Shown piece by piece: positions 4,345-5,284 of a stretch of DNA of 5,284 nt (positions are counted from its first letter, which is position 1; every line of letters starts with the position of its first letter). Below the pieces are notes generated by a model. The model ran no database searches. It was not told where the DNA came from and saw nothing but the letters and a program-made list of their open reading frames with translations. The DNA is taken from assembly GCA_016184445.1 (NCBI GenBank), contig JACPCT010000259.1:1-5284 (forward strand), given 5' to 3'. A program made the position numbers and the translations under genes. Source of the DNA: Candidatus Tectimicrobiota bacterium (GTDB lineage Bacteria; UBA8248).

Positions 4345-5284
4345 ATGATCATCGGAGTTCCGAAGGAGACGTTTCCCGGGGAACGGCGCGTCGCGCTGGT
4401 TCCGAGCGTCATCCCGTCCCTGGCGAAGAAGGGGATCGAGGTCGTCATCGAGGCGGGGGCCGGGATCCGGGCCGGCTTCCCCGACGCCGAGTTCGAGAAG
4501 GCGGGCGCCCGCGTCCTCCCCGCCAGGGCGGAGGTGTTCGCCTCCGCCGACGCCGTTTTCCAGGTCCGGACGGTGGGGGCCAACCCAGAGGCCGGCGCCT
4601 CCGATTACGGCTTGCTCCGGGACGGGCAGATCCTCATCGGCTTCGCCGAGCCGCTCACGGCGCTTCCGCAGATGCAGGAGCTCGCCCGCCGGCAGGTGAC
4701 CACGCTGGCCCTCGAGCTCATGCCCCGCAGCTCCCGCGCCCAGAGCATGGACGCCCTCTCCTCGATGGCCACCGTCTCGGGGTACAAGGCCGTCCTCCTG
4801 GCCGCTGGCATGTTCGGCCGCCTTTTCCCGATGATGATGACCGCGGCCGGGACCATCACTCCGGCCCGCGTGCTGGTCGTGGGGGCGGGCGTGGCCGGCC
4901 TGCAGGCCATCGCCACCGCCCGGCGCCCGGGGGCGCTGGTCCAGGGCTACGCCATCCGCCCCGCCGCGAAGCTCGAGGTCGAGAGCCTGGGGGCGAAGTT
5001 CGTCGACCTGCCGCTGGAGACCGCCGACGCCGCGGACAGCGGCGGCTACGCCAGGGCCCAGAGCGCCGAGTTCTACCGGAGGCAGCAGGAGCTGCTCGGG
5101 GACGCCGTGGCCAAGAGCGACGTGGTCATCACGACCGCGGCCGTCCCGGGCAAGAAGGCCCCGGTCCTGATCGCCGAGGAGATCGTGGAGAAGATGGCGC
5201 CGGGCTCCGTCATCGTGGACCTGGCCGCCGAGCAGGGCGGGAACTGCGCCGCCACGGTCCCGGGGGAGACCGTCGAGCGCAACG
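4345..5284 (+). CDS. pntA: NAD(P) transhydrogenase alpha subunit, NAD(H)-binding domain I, 3' partial
   Basis: The frame is open from ATG 4345 to the window end (313 codons) with no stop, so the gene continues to the right. The start is preceded by GAGGGG ending 4 bases upstream. The N-terminal opening MIIGVPKET...ERRVALVP is the AlaDH/PNT N-terminal signature. The nicotinamide-site loop is intact, with Arg128, Gln133, Asp136 and Ser139 in [14 protein letters not shown]. The Rossmann glycine motif is GAGVAG (180-185), and [13 protein letters not shown] (289-301) is typical of domain I. PntA/PntB uses the proton gradient to drive hydride transfer from NADH to NADP+. This domain lies on the cytoplasmic side and binds NAD(H). 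Alanine dehydrogenase is a relative, but the RAQSMD loop and PGKKAP favour transhydrogenase. Whether it is a split PntAA or a full PntA cannot be seen. An oddity is that the acidic residue expected after the second Rossmann strand (AFDTR in E. coli) is Ala203 in GYAIR, next to a Pro195 where Leu is usual. Confidence 0.9.
   Translation, partial: MIIGVPKETFPGERRVALVPSVIPSLAKKGIEVVIEAGAGIRAGFPDAEFEKAGARVLPARAEVFASADAVFQVRTVGANPEAGASDYGLLRDGQILIGFAEPLTALPQMQELARRQVTTLALELMPRSSRAQSMDALSSMATVSGYKAVLLAAGMFGRLFPMMMTAAGTITPARVLVVGAGVAGLQAIATARRPGALVQGYAIRPAAKLEVESLGAKFVDLPLETADAADSGGYARAQSAEFYRRQQELLGDAVAKSDVVITTAAVPGKKAPVLIAEEIVEKMAPGSVIVDLAAEQGGNCAATVPGETVERN

Noticed and set aside
3279..4583. A 434-codon minus-strand open frame across fdhE, the gap and pntA
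   Set aside because: It is antisense to two well-supported genes, has no motif or ribosome-binding site, and is explained by the GC-rich third positions of those genes.

Overview
The window comes from a high-GC bacterium. Coding stretches reach about 80% GC locally (for example 50 of 60 bases at 4861-4920), and third codon positions are almost all G or C. It holds four protein genes, two of them cut by the window edges. There is no rRNA, tRNA, CRISPR array, transposase or phage gene. Gene content and composition fit an environmental, soil- or sediment-type bacterium such as a deltaproteobacterial, Rokubacteria-like or Tectomicrobia-like lineage, but the sequence alone does not settle taxonomy.

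Left part (1-2649). The 3' part of a tandem two-domain carboxymuconolactone decarboxylase-family gene runs rightward and ends at 841. A long CocE/NonD-type serine hydrolase gene runs leftward and ends at 904. The two genes converge on a short spacer holding a strong GC hairpin (847-873) that can serve as a shared terminator. The hydrolase keeps its nucleophile elbow but has glycine where the family normally has its catalytic aspartate.

Middle part (2650-3269). This is a 620-base divergent intergenic region with no convincing gene, and it is the most information-rich non-coding stretch. Overlapping TGATG/CATCA inverted repeats lie 33-51 bases before the hydrolase start. On the other side, in front of fdhE, is a well-matched sigma-54 (-24/-12) promoter (TGGCA-N6-TTGC, 3201-3215). 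An AT-rich block (27 of 60 bases G or C at 3061-3120) carries three copies of a TGYCCCWTTT element about 124-166 bases upstream of the predicted transcription start. That is the distance at which sigma-54 activators normally bind.

Right part (3270-5284). A formate dehydrogenase accessory gene (fdhE-type, with four CXXC pairs) is followed in the same direction, after 142 bases, by the N-terminal 313 codons of a proton-translocating NAD(P) transhydrogenase alpha subunit (pntA/pntAA). The pair suggests formate oxidation and NADH/NADPH balancing, possibly under nitrogen- or formate-responsive sigma-54 control. No formate dehydrogenase structural gene is visible. The transhydrogenase has an unusual cluster of substitutions in its NAD-binding segment.

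I do not see a clearly new multi-gene system. The best leads are the sigma-54/upstream-repeat architecture in front of fdhE, the hydrolase lacking its canonical aspartate, and the altered NAD-binding segment of the transhydrogenase.
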